From Cytauxzoon felis (lineage: Eukaryota; Apicomplexa; Aconoidasida; Piroplasmida; Theileriidae), in NCBI GenBank assembly GCA_020283715.1, contig JAIQCW010000062.1:1-64000 (forward strand): a stretch of DNA of 64,000 nucleotides, in the 5' to 3' direction. Both the position numbers and the translations under genes were made by a program. Below are positions 54,301 to 62,729 of the stretch, one piece after another (the stretch's first letter is position 1; each line of letters opens with the position of its first letter). The notes under the pieces were generated by a model. That model was not told where the DNA came from, searched no databases, and worked only from the letters and a program-made list of their open reading frames with translations.

Positions 54301-56730
54301 ATATGATTGACTACATGCATCCATTAATGAATGGACTTGTGCCTCATCTACTTTAACTATATGATTATTAAGGAATGCTTGTATATCAGATTTAGGTGAT
54401 CTCAATTTGGGTACAGTATTTATACCAATTTCACTGAATTCTACAGGTTCCAGTACTATATTTATCCTACACTGTGGTAAAACTATATAATTTGAATCCC
54501 ATATATCCAAGTCACATCTCTGTACATCTATATTACCATTTATAAAACACGTATTGAAATTATATGTCGCTGCTAGACGCCTCGATAATTTCCTAGATGA
54601 TACTACTATTCCAATAACTATATCTCCAAATAAATATACGTTCCGTTCCATACCATCTTTGCCCCTCGTATAATCCAATGTTACATAATCATAACCACCC
54701 ACACCAAATATTCTATCACTATCGTATCTATACTCATCCAATCCCGTAGGTCTTCCACCGGTGGTCCTACCGTCAGCCCTTCCTTTTAGTTGTCCCTCCG
54801 CTTCCCTGAGATCAGCTGCGGGTTCCACTTGAGGTCCAATGACTATACCCTCTCCACTGCCACGATCTCCGGGAGTGGCTTTACCCATTTGGGATAGGTA
54901 ATTGGAAGAGCTGTCTGCAAGACCTACGGTGGAGGCGAGTGGAACAGTACTATGAATATAAGTTGGACCTTTAGTGGAAGAAGGTTCACTCGATGCCTTC
55001 GCTCGTGCGACTTTGGAATGAGTCACGATATCATGTACAATAAGCCTATAATCTTCATGGCAGGATAATAATTGTACATTATCATGTAAATCTCCACAAC
55101 ATTTACATTTATCGAATAGGATAGGGTTATATTTCCTGCAGGATTTTTTGGCGGTAATGATGTTATTTAAATCTTCATTTGATATTGGTATATCAACATT
55201 GTAAACTTCGATTGAGAAGTCCATTCCGGGTATGAAAGTATTTATGAAATTGATGTATTTCAGCCGATAACACTTAATATCTAAGACTTTATTTGTATTG
55301 TATAGACTATTATAATATGATAAATATCTCTTGTATGATGATGGCCAGGATGACATTGGTATTAACTTTGGTACATTCTCTAGCTCATTACGATTAATAT
55401 ACGTGTACATGTCGTCATTTTTAAATCTGCAACTATTCCTCCAGTCAAATGACGTTAGAATTATATTTTCTATATTAAATATATTTGAATTTTTATTAGT
55501 TGACAATGTTATACATGAAAATATTAAAAGTACGTTGAAATTTAACATAGGATAATTCAATATTGCATGATTCCCCTTGTCATGGAAGTCCAACCAAAAT
55601 AATATACTTGATACGCATGACAAAATATAAATCAATGATGGTAACCCTCTGCTATTCATTGGATATTCTACTATTTGACGGCTGAAAATGTCATAATACT
55701 CTGATGATAATTTAAGGTTATTTGATGACAAATCCCATACTGTAAATTTCTGATATAATAATGTGTCATAATCACAACCAAAATTGTCCAAATCATACAT
55801 CAATCTGCCAACCGTCACCAATCTCCTCTTGTCTAAACATTTATCGTCAACTAATTTTAGAATGTATTCTATATTTGAGTAGACATTGTTGTAAAAGGAT
55901 GATAAAAACAATGTAGATATATCATTGTCATCTTTAAAATATTCATGGCATAATCTCTCAAATATCTTCAAGAATCCTATTATTTGACTCACATTATTGC
56001 GGACACTCTTTATCTTTGTAGGTAATCTCCATGGTGATCTCATTGCTATCACCCTTGTCCCAAACGTATGCAATAACGGTGGTATTATCTCATTTATGCT
56101 GTTCACTATTCTTAACCTACTATTATTCACTATGAAGTTGCTAGCTGATGAAGGATAAATAAGATTAGGGTCTCTGTTATTTCCTGGTGAATGATGAATG
56201 AAATTTGGATCATTAAATTTAGGGGGATGGAGGTTGATGTCTGAACTACTAAGATTTAACGTGGTATCTTTTGATCTTGGTACATGAACTTCATCATTAC
56301 CTCTAGACGTTGGAGTAATGTCCATTAGCCTAGATATTGGAGTAGGTTCACGGCATCCACCAGACATAAGAAATCCATCACCCGGAATAGGTGTTATCGC
56401 ATGATGGATATTTCTCACAGATGGTGGAGTGATATCACCTCTCCTAGGAATAGAATAATCATCATGGTACCTGGGAGGAGTTAAAAGACCATTGTAAAGG
56501 TTAGCGGCAGGATAATTGAGGCTATGATTATATTTATACCTTTCAATAGGTGATGTACCAGACGATGAAGGTAAATAGACAAATTTTTTATTACCAGATA
56601 TTGCTTTAATATTATCATCTAATATATTTGCCCTAATAGATTCATTAACAAAGCCTTTAGGTATAAATCTATTAGTACTACCACCATTATCATCCTTTGA
56701 ACATTTGTGTCTATTAAAATTCAATTCCAT
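51307..56730 (-). CDS. Formin (FH2 protein) with four in-frame repeat inserts
   Basis: Single ORF of 1807 residues. Formins nucleate and elongate actin filaments. Residues about 1125-1190 are a short FH1 region (KKGTPPPLPP, GKNPPPLGIKL). The FH2 domain follows: LHWKTISGTRVQGTIF, ILDGKRAQNVGIVLR, KINYKIRILKFLMQYRNII, FSAILHYGNFVNHGD, GFTITSAIKLIDFKSSDNQ, and LHYLLIN at about 1195-1520. The N-terminal half (residues 200-560) is unknown and may be a regulatory domain. Four modular repeats are translated in frame, at residues about 583-660, 870-917, 1043-1121 and 1543-1618, always in the same frame (for example SSNYLSLKSKATPRDRG and [16 protein letters not shown]). They lie in linkers and never break FH2. 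Splicing of the inserts cannot be excluded without RNA. Confidence 0.88.
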   Translation of the reverse strand: MELNFNRHKCSKDDNGGSTNRFIPKGFVNESIRANILDDNIKAISGNKKFVYLPSSSGTSPIERYKYNHSLNYPAANLYNGLLTPPRYHDDYSIPRRGDITPPSVRNIHHAITPIPGDGFLMSGGCREPTPISRLMDITPTSRGNDEVHVPRSKDTTLNLSSSDINLHPPKFNDPNFIHHSPGNNRDPNLIYPSSASNFIVNNSRLRIVNSINEIIPPLLHTFGTRVIAMRSPWRLPTKIKSVRNNVSQIIGFLKIFERLCHEYFKDDNDISTLFLSSFYNNVYSNIEYILKLVDDKCLDKRRLVTVGRLMYDLDNFGCDYDTLLYQKFTVWDLSSNNLKLSSEYYDIFSRQIVEYPMNSRGLPSLIYILSCVSSILFWLDFHDKGNHAILNYPMLNFNVLLIFSCITLSTNKNSNIFNIENIILTSFDWRNSCRFKNDDMYTYINRNELENVPKLIPMSSWPSSYKRYLSYYNSLYNTNKVLDIKCYRLKYINFINTFIPGMDFSIEVYNVDIPISNEDLNNIITAKKSCRKYNPILFDKCKCCGDLHDNVQLLSCHEDYRLIVHDIVTHSKVARAKASSEPSSTKGPTYIHSTVPLASTVGLADSSSNYLSQMGKATPGDRGSGEGIVIGPQVEPAADLREAEGQLKGRADGRTTGGRPTGLDEYRYDSDRIFGVGGYDYVTLDYTRGKDGMERNVYLFGDIVIGIVVSSRKLSRRLAATYNFNTCFINGNIDVQRCDLDIWDSNYIVLPQCRINIVLEPVEFSEIGINTVPKLRSPKSDIQAFLNNHIVKVDEAQVHSLMDACSQSYEMCELSLKICNKYGDALEFLINHTKELNIDLTEEFKPISDLRMPEKETKKDAEISGMYSHPLAESSSNYLSLKGRATPGDRGEVKDVTSSGLPVADLREAKGELNKGVDDGICMGKDGSLLEIEEGIEISDGELSMEEDLDVGGRGYTDIKIEKEMDRRLKDNQIFTDVMVPLKDLNFMKYDQQQHTGTKLNIISPTTLIPPPKVTRTNILIESLPTESHTHDVKPEVSNVVSSPPEVQSTSPSLAESSSNLISLKSKATPRDRGGREGVDEIKSSTRPQVEPVADLGEAKGEVNREAVCKTTSGGDGRTSIVKDVDKEIDDTPLVESIRPTVKVDVSIPCKKNVPPVPYKKGTPPPLPPTIIAKGRPPQVPNILSSKLGKNPPPLGIKLHWKTISGTRVQGTIFENMNKDDNKSYFDMGIVKELFGRRDKKPDINDGNEKMELKNKEKEKLYIEILDGKRAQNVGIVLRFPNIEYYDELLNAIDKLDIDSSLITIDNLNKLNISLPNDNEIDKFKIKLKDGNKMNNFRDIEQNILKLISRPKINYKIRILKFLMQYRNIIDKINEQLNIFQNSCNEIEINQQLPILFSAILHYGNFVNHGDIDLLHIQGFTITSAIKLIDFKSSDNQISSLHYLLINLSIKFPSISFNNLDKSLSNVLLAEKTSANGINELLDEIRNEILFLINFSQSIHDTLKKHGDNNLYKRNNDNEPLPTDCNEHNVTLDITPNNDPTSSPSEVSPAVSSSNYLSLKSIATPGDLGGSVGVDGMRSSTGPQVEPVADLREAEGEVNREGTTLSGKESRIVTSGGTANGNDVAVNIKEFDVSSEDMKYIGLSDEELLFMEVVGCGTLPLFEVKRRLDVIIDDCKDGINKATCRRDKIFDSVIQTWKYLGEDYKTTLPLEGIFNILGDLIRSVKRVFNDVQSKPNKFLIAINNEDERNIFINKFMDARTRNKMLKEVQNSGDKSARISTGRSDTVMRSDTKCSENMNEVIPDETK
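51876..52100. repeat. Modular repeat 24, in frame in formin C-terminal linker
   Basis: Modules A, B (variant), E1, A, F (variant CCGCCAAGATCTCCGGG) and D, ending in an A variant. Net insertion keeps the host frame. Confidence 0.92.
53367..53601. repeat. Modular repeat 25, in frame in formin before FH1
   Basis: Modules D (partial), A, C, E1 (variant), A, F, GAGCTCTCTGCAAGAG (variant of C) and A. Confidence 0.92.
53980..54120. repeat. Modular repeat 26, in frame in formin
   Basis: Short copy with E1, A, F and the GAGCTCTCTGCAAGAG variant of C. It lacks outer A motifs. Confidence 0.88.
54752..54982. repeat. Modular repeat 27, in frame in formin
   Basis: Degraded A, D, E1, A, F, C, partial B and degraded A (TTGGACCTTTAGTGG). 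Confidence 0.9.
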
Positions 56731-56989
56731 TTATATATACAGCACTAACATTTATAAAAATTAACTGTAACATGATTAATTATTCAATATCTATATAATT
56801 AATGTGTGGATATCATCAATATATAGCATCGACGTAATCACTCCACACATTACTCTAATTATGGACCATTATCATGTATCTATTCATAAAATTACGATAT
56901 TAATAAGATACGTTACATATAAGATCTAAATTTTCAGTAAACTGATTCACAAGGTCGTGAGTGTCTCTTCCTACCCATTTCCACACGAG
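56731..56989. other. Intergenic, formin 5' flank
   Basis: AT-rich with no gene seen. It presumably contains the formin promoter. Confidence 0.45.
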
Positions 56990-57266
56990 AACATTCCTTT
57001 GTCTTGCAGATATCTTCTCTATTTATTTCCCCTTCCAGCTCCCTAGATCTTTTTCATGTAATCCACTTGAGGTCCATCATACCCACTCGCCGTGGCGGCC
57101 TTCTCTATTTATCTCTCCCTCCGCTTCCCTGAGATCAGCTACGGGTAATCCACTTGAGGTCCAATTACTATACTTAGGCCACGATCTCTGGGAGTGGCTT
57201 TACTCTTTAGAGATAGATAATTGGAAGAGCTGACGGCAGGACTAAGAGAGTTGTATTGGAAGACAA
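56990..57266. repeat. Modular repeat 28, intergenic
   Basis: Modules C (degraded), E2 (truncated), A, B, E1, A, F and D, then a TTGGAAGACAAGG end. It lies about 40 bp downstream of the stop of the next minus-strand gene. Confidence 0.9.
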
Positions 57267-57309
57267 GGTCGTACTAATCTTCGACGGAACAGATATTAAT
57301 TATTTTGGC

Positions 57310-57804
57310 TTATTCCCGGTTAATGATTTCAACTTTAAATTTACTTGAAATGTGATTTGAGGGATTTATAAAGTTGTCATTATGTTTGGAGCAATTGATG
57401 AATTTCGTATCGATGTTTGCGTGTAGAAATATCATACCGTTTACGACTATGACGGGTACATGTAATACCATAAAGGTATTGTCTACTAACATTAGATCCT
57501 TATCTACTTCTTTATTAATTATGAAATTGACAGTACCTGTAGGATCACCGGCTAAATACAAATTGAAATGATTCCTATAATATCCATTTAGTATATTCAG
57601 ATCTTTATTACTTTCAAACTGTAAAACTATATTTATTACTCTGTTCATATAATTAGGTATCGATTTATAATTGCATTTCAGCTGCAATATCGATGGTATT
57701 TCGGCCACTGTCTTAAACTCATTCTTCAATAGCTCAAAATCCGACTTCAATTCCAATGCCTTCAATAATAACAATTCTGTACCCTCATAATATTTGATGT
57801 TCAT
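57310..57804 (-). CDS. Unknown 164-residue protein
   Basis: Intact ORF starting MNIKYYEGTELLLLKALEL. Helical N-terminal third, then an alternating hydrophobic pattern suggesting a beta-rich domain (YRNHFNLYLAGDPTGTVNF, VDNTFMVLHVPVIVVNGMI), and a polar C terminus. No signal or membrane segment. I do not recognise it. The composition is balanced enough to be a real gene. Confidence 0.55.
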   Translation of the reverse strand: MNIKYYEGTELLLLKALELKSDFELLKNEFKTVAEIPSILQLKCNYKSIPNYMNRVINIVLQFESNKDLNILNGYYRNHFNLYLAGDPTGTVNFIINKEVDKDLMLVDNTFMVLHVPVIVVNGMIFLHANIDTKFINCSKHNDNFINPSNHISSKFKVEIINRE

Positions 57805-57948
57805 TTTACCAATGTATTCTCATCTTGAGGGAGATTGATACGTTTTCAACTGAAGAATATCATAATGTGTAATGTGTAAGGTACATCATATCATCCCATT
57901 ACATCATCCCATTATAAATGTATAATATTGTCTTTTATACCTCTAAAA

Positions 57949-59536
57949 ATGTCTATGTTATTAAAAAGGTGCATTTCACTTAATTCTTCTTCTAGATTTG
58001 TTTCTACATCATGTAAATCTATCGATACGTAAGTTTCGTTGTATGTTTTAGAGCTAATATATACTTAGATTGAGGTATAATAATGACAACTTAATCCATT
58101 TAACTACAAGAGTAATGGATTTATCGCAAAATGTAATAGAGGTTGATAGTAATCGTATAAAAAATTTGTTACATGACTATGACATCAATAATGATTACAA
58201 GAGTTATTTAAATGATAAATTATACAAATTTAAAGATGATATATTGAATATGGTTATTACAGATAATCCAATGATTAATAATGTTACAAAGTACATATTG
58301 TCATCATCGTCCAAATTGTTCAGACCAAAATTAGGTCTGCTGATCAGTAGTTTATTAAATGATCTACATGGTACTAATATTAATGATAATAACATATTGA
58401 AGTTATTATTAACATATGAAACTGTACATGTTGGTAGTTTGATACATGATGATGTACTTGATGATGCATTAACCAGAAGAAATCTAACTTGTACTCATAA
58501 GCATATAGGTATTAAAGCTGCTATACTTATAGGCGATTTAATGTTATCAAGAGCATGTCATAACGCTGTATTATTAGATTCTACACCAGTGAATATAAGA
58601 TTGTCTATCACACTCGACAATCTCATAAATGTAACTTTAACATTACAATTTATATAATTTACAGGGAGAATTAACAAATGTTACTCATAATCATTCAATA
58701 GAAGATACTTTAAAACTTTATCTCAAAAAAATCTTCCTAAAAACAGCATCACTCGTCGCCGAATGCTGCGCATCTATCGCCACTCTACGTACGTTTTTCA
58801 AAGAAGTCAACTGAGGTTACATCACCGTCTTCCACTCGCCTCCATCCAAGGTCCAATCCGCCTCTCTTCATCCTGCCGTCAGCTCTTCTATTTAGTTCCC
58901 CCTCCGCTTCCCATAGATCAGCTGCGGGTTTTCCACTTGAGGTCAGTCCTTACCGGTAGACAAATACCGAGGATGATCTACGGGAATCCGAGGGGAAGTA
59001 AATGGAAGAGCTGTCTGCAGGACAAGGAGAGGAAGGATTGGACATCATAGTAGTAGTCTTTTTAATTCTATAAATATAAATATTGTAGATGGTTGTGATG
59101 AAGAATTGATACAAAAGTGTTATAATATGGGTGTTCATATAGGGATGTCATTTCAGATATGTGATGATTTATTGGATTATTCATCTGAATCTAGTTTATT
59201 GGGTAAACCTGTATTGAATGATTTGACATCTGTATGTTGTTGATATTGATATACCTATTAAATATATAGGGTTTAATAACATTACCATTAATATATTCAA
59301 CAATAGATTATGATAATATTAAAAAATATTTATATGATTTAGATAATGCAGATAAAGATATTATTATGAATTTTGTTAAAAGTAGTACATCTTTTGATAG
59401 ATGTAAATATGCTATTCTATTACACATTGAACAATTAATCATCATTATACAAGAATTATTCAATCATCAAATACCCAACTCATCAAAATCACTAATAAAA
59501 TATGTATTAGAAACCGTAACCAGAACTTGTGGTTGA
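57949..59536 (+). CDS. Trans-prenyl diphosphate synthase (long-chain type), probably mitochondrial
   Basis: Condenses isopentenyl diphosphate with allylic diphosphates; the long-chain enzymes make the ubiquinone side chain. Exons 57949-58028, 58069-58630, 58665-58788, 59089-59231 and 59270-59536 join in phase to 391 residues. The start MSMLLKRCISLNSSSRFVS looks like a mitochondrial presequence. Motifs: SSKLFRPKLGLL (the GKxxRP region), first Asp-rich motif HVGSLIHDDVLDDALTRR (DDxxD), GDLMLSRA, and second Asp-rich motif FQICDDLLDYSSESSLLGK (DDxxD). The spacing fits octaprenyl- or decaprenyl-type enzymes better than farnesyl synthase. Intron 3 (300 nt) carries modular repeat 29; the others are 34-40 nt. 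Confidence 0.9.
58806..59045. repeat. Modular repeat 29, in prenyl synthase intron 3
   Basis: A, partial B, A (variant), D, E1 (variant), A, TACCGAGGATGATC variant of E, C and degraded A. Confidence 0.9.
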
Positions 59537-59607
59537 TAATCTCTTTACACATACATTACAATAACGAATCTATGAAATATCCTTACTACCACAGATATCA
59601 CTACCTT

Positions 59608-59815
59608 CTCCACCTGAGGTCCATCTTTCCCATTGCATGGAGCTCTTTTAATTACCTATCTCTAAAGAGTAGAGCCACTCACAGAGATCGTGGCGGAAGT
59701 ACAGTCATGGACCTCAAGTGGAATACCTGGAAGCGATCTACGGGAGCTGGAAGGGGAGATAAATAGAAGAGCTGTCTGCAAGACGAACTCGAGTGGAGAG
59801 CTGTCTGAGGACAAG
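59608..59815. repeat. Modular repeat 30, intergenic
   Basis: A, GCATGGAGCTC, F, A, E2, C, A (variant) and C. It sits between the convergent prenyl synthase and 59848-60303 genes. Confidence 0.9.
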
Positions 59816-59847
59816 AAAATAACCCCATGTTAATTATGAATATTATA

Positions 59848-60303
59848 TTAGTGTTTTGGCATTATTGGTACGGAGATATCTGTTCCTGCGATTTTTCTTG
59901 ATTTGTATGGTCTTGGTGTTTTTTCTAGTTTGCGATGTTCAAATTCCCATCCAGATGAATTGTTAGATATGGGACAGAATGGATTTGATTGTCTTTTATA
60001 TGGTACAATATTAGGTGTAGCATTACGTAAGAATATTTTATTGACATTAATTTTATCATTAACACATTCAGTTAAATTCTTAAAAATAGTATCAATTTCT
60101 ATAATTAAAATATAATAATTATTGTCTTTTAAAATACCTTTTTGTTGTCTCATTATAGATGTCTTTGCCACCTTTCTCATATAATATTTATAATGCCAAT
60201 CGGTAACATTCCACATCAAATTATCTATAAAAGGATGATAACCATTTTTACCTAATTTTGTACGTCTAGTATATAAACCTTCCCTTAAAAATCTATAAGC
60301 CAT
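59848..60303 (-). CDS. Unknown basic 151-residue protein
   Basis: ORF starting MAYRFLREGLYTRRTKLGKN. Highly basic, with Trp-rich middle (NLMWNVTDWHYKYYMRKVA) and a C terminus rich in Arg/Lys/Pro (KLEKTPRPYKSRKIAGTD). Composition and size fit a mitochondrial ribosomal or other RNA-binding protein, but no family motif is recognised. The modular repeat 30 ends about 30 bp downstream of its stop. Confidence 0.55.
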   Translation of the reverse strand: MAYRFLREGLYTRRTKLGKNGYHPFIDNLMWNVTDWHYKYYMRKVAKTSIMRQQKGILKDNNYYILIIEIDTIFKNLTECVNDKINVNKIFLRNATPNIVPYKRQSNPFCPISNNSSGWEFEHRKLEKTPRPYKSRKIAGTDISVPIMPKH

Positions 60304-60454
60304 TTATAATATTGTATCATCATATATAGACATAGTTACCACGATATATTACCACACATTGTCGACAGTAATGTTGGTATAGACAATTATTTTTCTATTT
60401 AAATAATGTAGACTTTGTAAAGTAGTATAATAATTTAATAAATTTATCTTAAAC

Positions 60455-62500
60455 ATGGATAATATGTTAGCGGATTTCTCCATACTTTGGAGAAAGGTAG
60501 GAATGCTCAACGATTTTTCAAAAATATTAATACCTGATTACGATTTTAATAAGACAACATATACTCAATATATTAATGATATGCATCATCGAAATAATAT
60601 AAATAATGATACTGTAAGCAAATAAGGTTTCATTTTATCTGCAAATGATGTATCGAAGATCGTCCACACTAGATCAATCGTATTGCGGAGAGTTCTCCAC
60701 CTGAGGTCACAGCCTTGTCTTCCACTAGGCGTGGAGTCTCTCCACTTGGGGTCCATCCTGCCGTCAGCTCTTCTAATTACCTATCTCTAAAGAGTATAGC
60801 CACTCCCGGAGATCGTGGCGGAAGTATAGTCACTGGACCTCAAGTGGAATACCTGGAAGCGATCTCTGGGAGCTGGAAGGGGAAGTAAATAAGGAAGCCT
60901 CCACGGCTAGTGGAAGAAGAGTAGGATTGGGCCTCGACTGGAGAGATGTCTTCTAGATGATTGATCGATTACGGAATAATACAATTTATAACTAGTGTTT
61001 CTAGATTTATACTTTACATTTTTTCTATAGCCTATTGACGAGATTTATACACAATTTAATGAGGATGAGGTTATTAATAAATTAAAAACACTTGAAAATC
61101 ATTGGAATAAGTATGTTATGATTCTTATATTAAGTATTTCATTAAATTTTATCTAATTAGGATACTTTATGATGTTGATGAGGACTTATCATCTCTTTTA
61201 GCTAAACACGAGACATTAATAAGAGATATGAGTGAATTAACGATTAAAGATGTTACATTACAAAGGAATTTTAAAAGCATAAACCAAAATTTTAATAATC
61301 TCACACTTAATAAATCACTACTCAAGGTATCTTTTATTAACTCATTTTTATAGAAGATTATTCCTTTCCATTACATATACCCGAGGTTATAACCTCTTCT
61401 TCCACTAGACGTTCCACTTGAGGTCTTTCCACTAGGCGTGGTGCCTCTTCTATTTACTTCCCCCTCCGCTTCCCTGAGATCAGCTGCGGGTAGTCCACTT
61501 GAGGTCAAAAATTCCTAAATTTCACTAACTTCATTTTTACCTCCAAAATTTGAAGGAAAATTTGAATTTCTGGGGAAACTACTGAAGATTGTGGAATGAC
61601 TATTGAACGAATTTCTGATGTTAATACTTCATTGAAAAGGATTTTGATGATTGTATTGAGTTTACTTAACATCACTTAATTCCAGTTTATATTCATTGAG
61701 TTATCCGAACAAACACAGATTACACCACTTTAGACGTATCTCGTCGAGATTAGGTTTATAACATCAAGTGGAACCCGTAGCTGATCTCAGGGAAGCGAAG
61801 GGATAAGTAAATAGGAGAGCTGTCTGCAGGACCTACAGTGGAATGGCGAGTGGAAGAGGAGGTGTAGTAGATTATAGATATGGTTAATATGAATATATAG
61901 GACAAGATATATCAATTGGAGGAGATGTATAGTAATTATAGTAATTATGTTTGTAATGAACGTGAATTGGATGAATTGGAGGGTAATAATGAAATTATAT
62001 CGATGGATGATGGTTTAGATTACATTAGAGATATTGGTATTAAATTGACAACAATGTTACGTTCTATAGATAATTCATTATTATTTTTCAATTTACATAA
62101 TGATTATTATGAATCTGATGAATATATTTATAAATATGAGGTACAAAAAAATAGAATTTATACAATAATAAAATCTATTTTTATACAATTATATACAATT
62201 ATTAATAATAATATACAATCAACAAATAATATTTCAATATCTGAAATTTATAACAAGCATAATAAAATAGGTAATTCTATTAAATATCTTTTGGATTATT
62301 ATACCGATAATATAAATGATAATGATGAATTATTACAATTACAAATGTATTATATCACTAATCGCATTAAAATAATTAATCAAATCATACAACAACAAAA
62401 TAATATCAACAATATACAAAATATCGTACAATTATATAATAACATCACAAATCTTGAAATCATCACATACCATCATACCTTCCCAGAAAAAACATCACAG
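60455..62500 (+). CDS. COG3/Sec34-like tethering subunit, apparently truncated
   Basis: Exons 60455-60613, 61031-61110, 61161-61326 and 61901-62500 (or to the stop at 62515) join in phase to about 335 residues. All helical: an N-terminal heptad region (KHETLIRDMSELTIKDVTL) is followed by RDIGIKLTTMLRSIDNSLLF, FFNLHNDYYESDEYIYKYE and IIKSIFIQLYTII. This order resembles the Sec34 region of COG3, a Golgi tethering-complex subunit (a helix, a short pattern of His/Asn before Tyr, then a long helix). The Asn/Ile-rich remainder ends at CACAG before GTATATTT. COG3 is usually much longer, and a Tpr/mtm-like gene starts 230 bp on, so the gene seems cut short. Introns 1 and 3 carry modular repeats. Confidence 0.5.
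60694..60950. repeat. Modular repeat 31, in COG3-like intron 1
   Basis: A, B (variant), A, D, F, A, E2, B and A (variant). Confidence 0.92.
61380..61863. repeat. Modular repeat 32, composite, inverted core, in COG3-like intron 3
   Basis: Left arm A, A, B and E1; core about 61515-61760 in opposite orientation to repeats 2 and 7 (recognisable by ATTTCTGGGGAAAC); right arm A, E1, C and partial B. Confidence 0.92.
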
Positions 62501-62552
62501 GTATATTTAAGCTAACGAACTCTAAGGGGCCATATTATTGAAGTATTCTATG

Positions 62553-62660
62553 CTCCACCCTAGGTCCAATCCTCTACACATTATAGTACACCCTCTCTTC
62601 GTCCTGCAGACAGCTCTTCTATTTACCTCCCCCTCCGCTTCCCTGAGATCAGCTACGGGT
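62553..62660. repeat. Modular repeat 33, short
   Basis: A, C and E1 only, truncated abruptly. It separates the COG3-like gene from the Tpr/mtm-like gene. Confidence 0.85.
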
Positions 62661-62729
62661 TAATGACATAAGCATTTTTAAACAACTGGAGGGGGATAAT
62701 TTGGATTGACTAGGAAAAATGGGAGGAAA

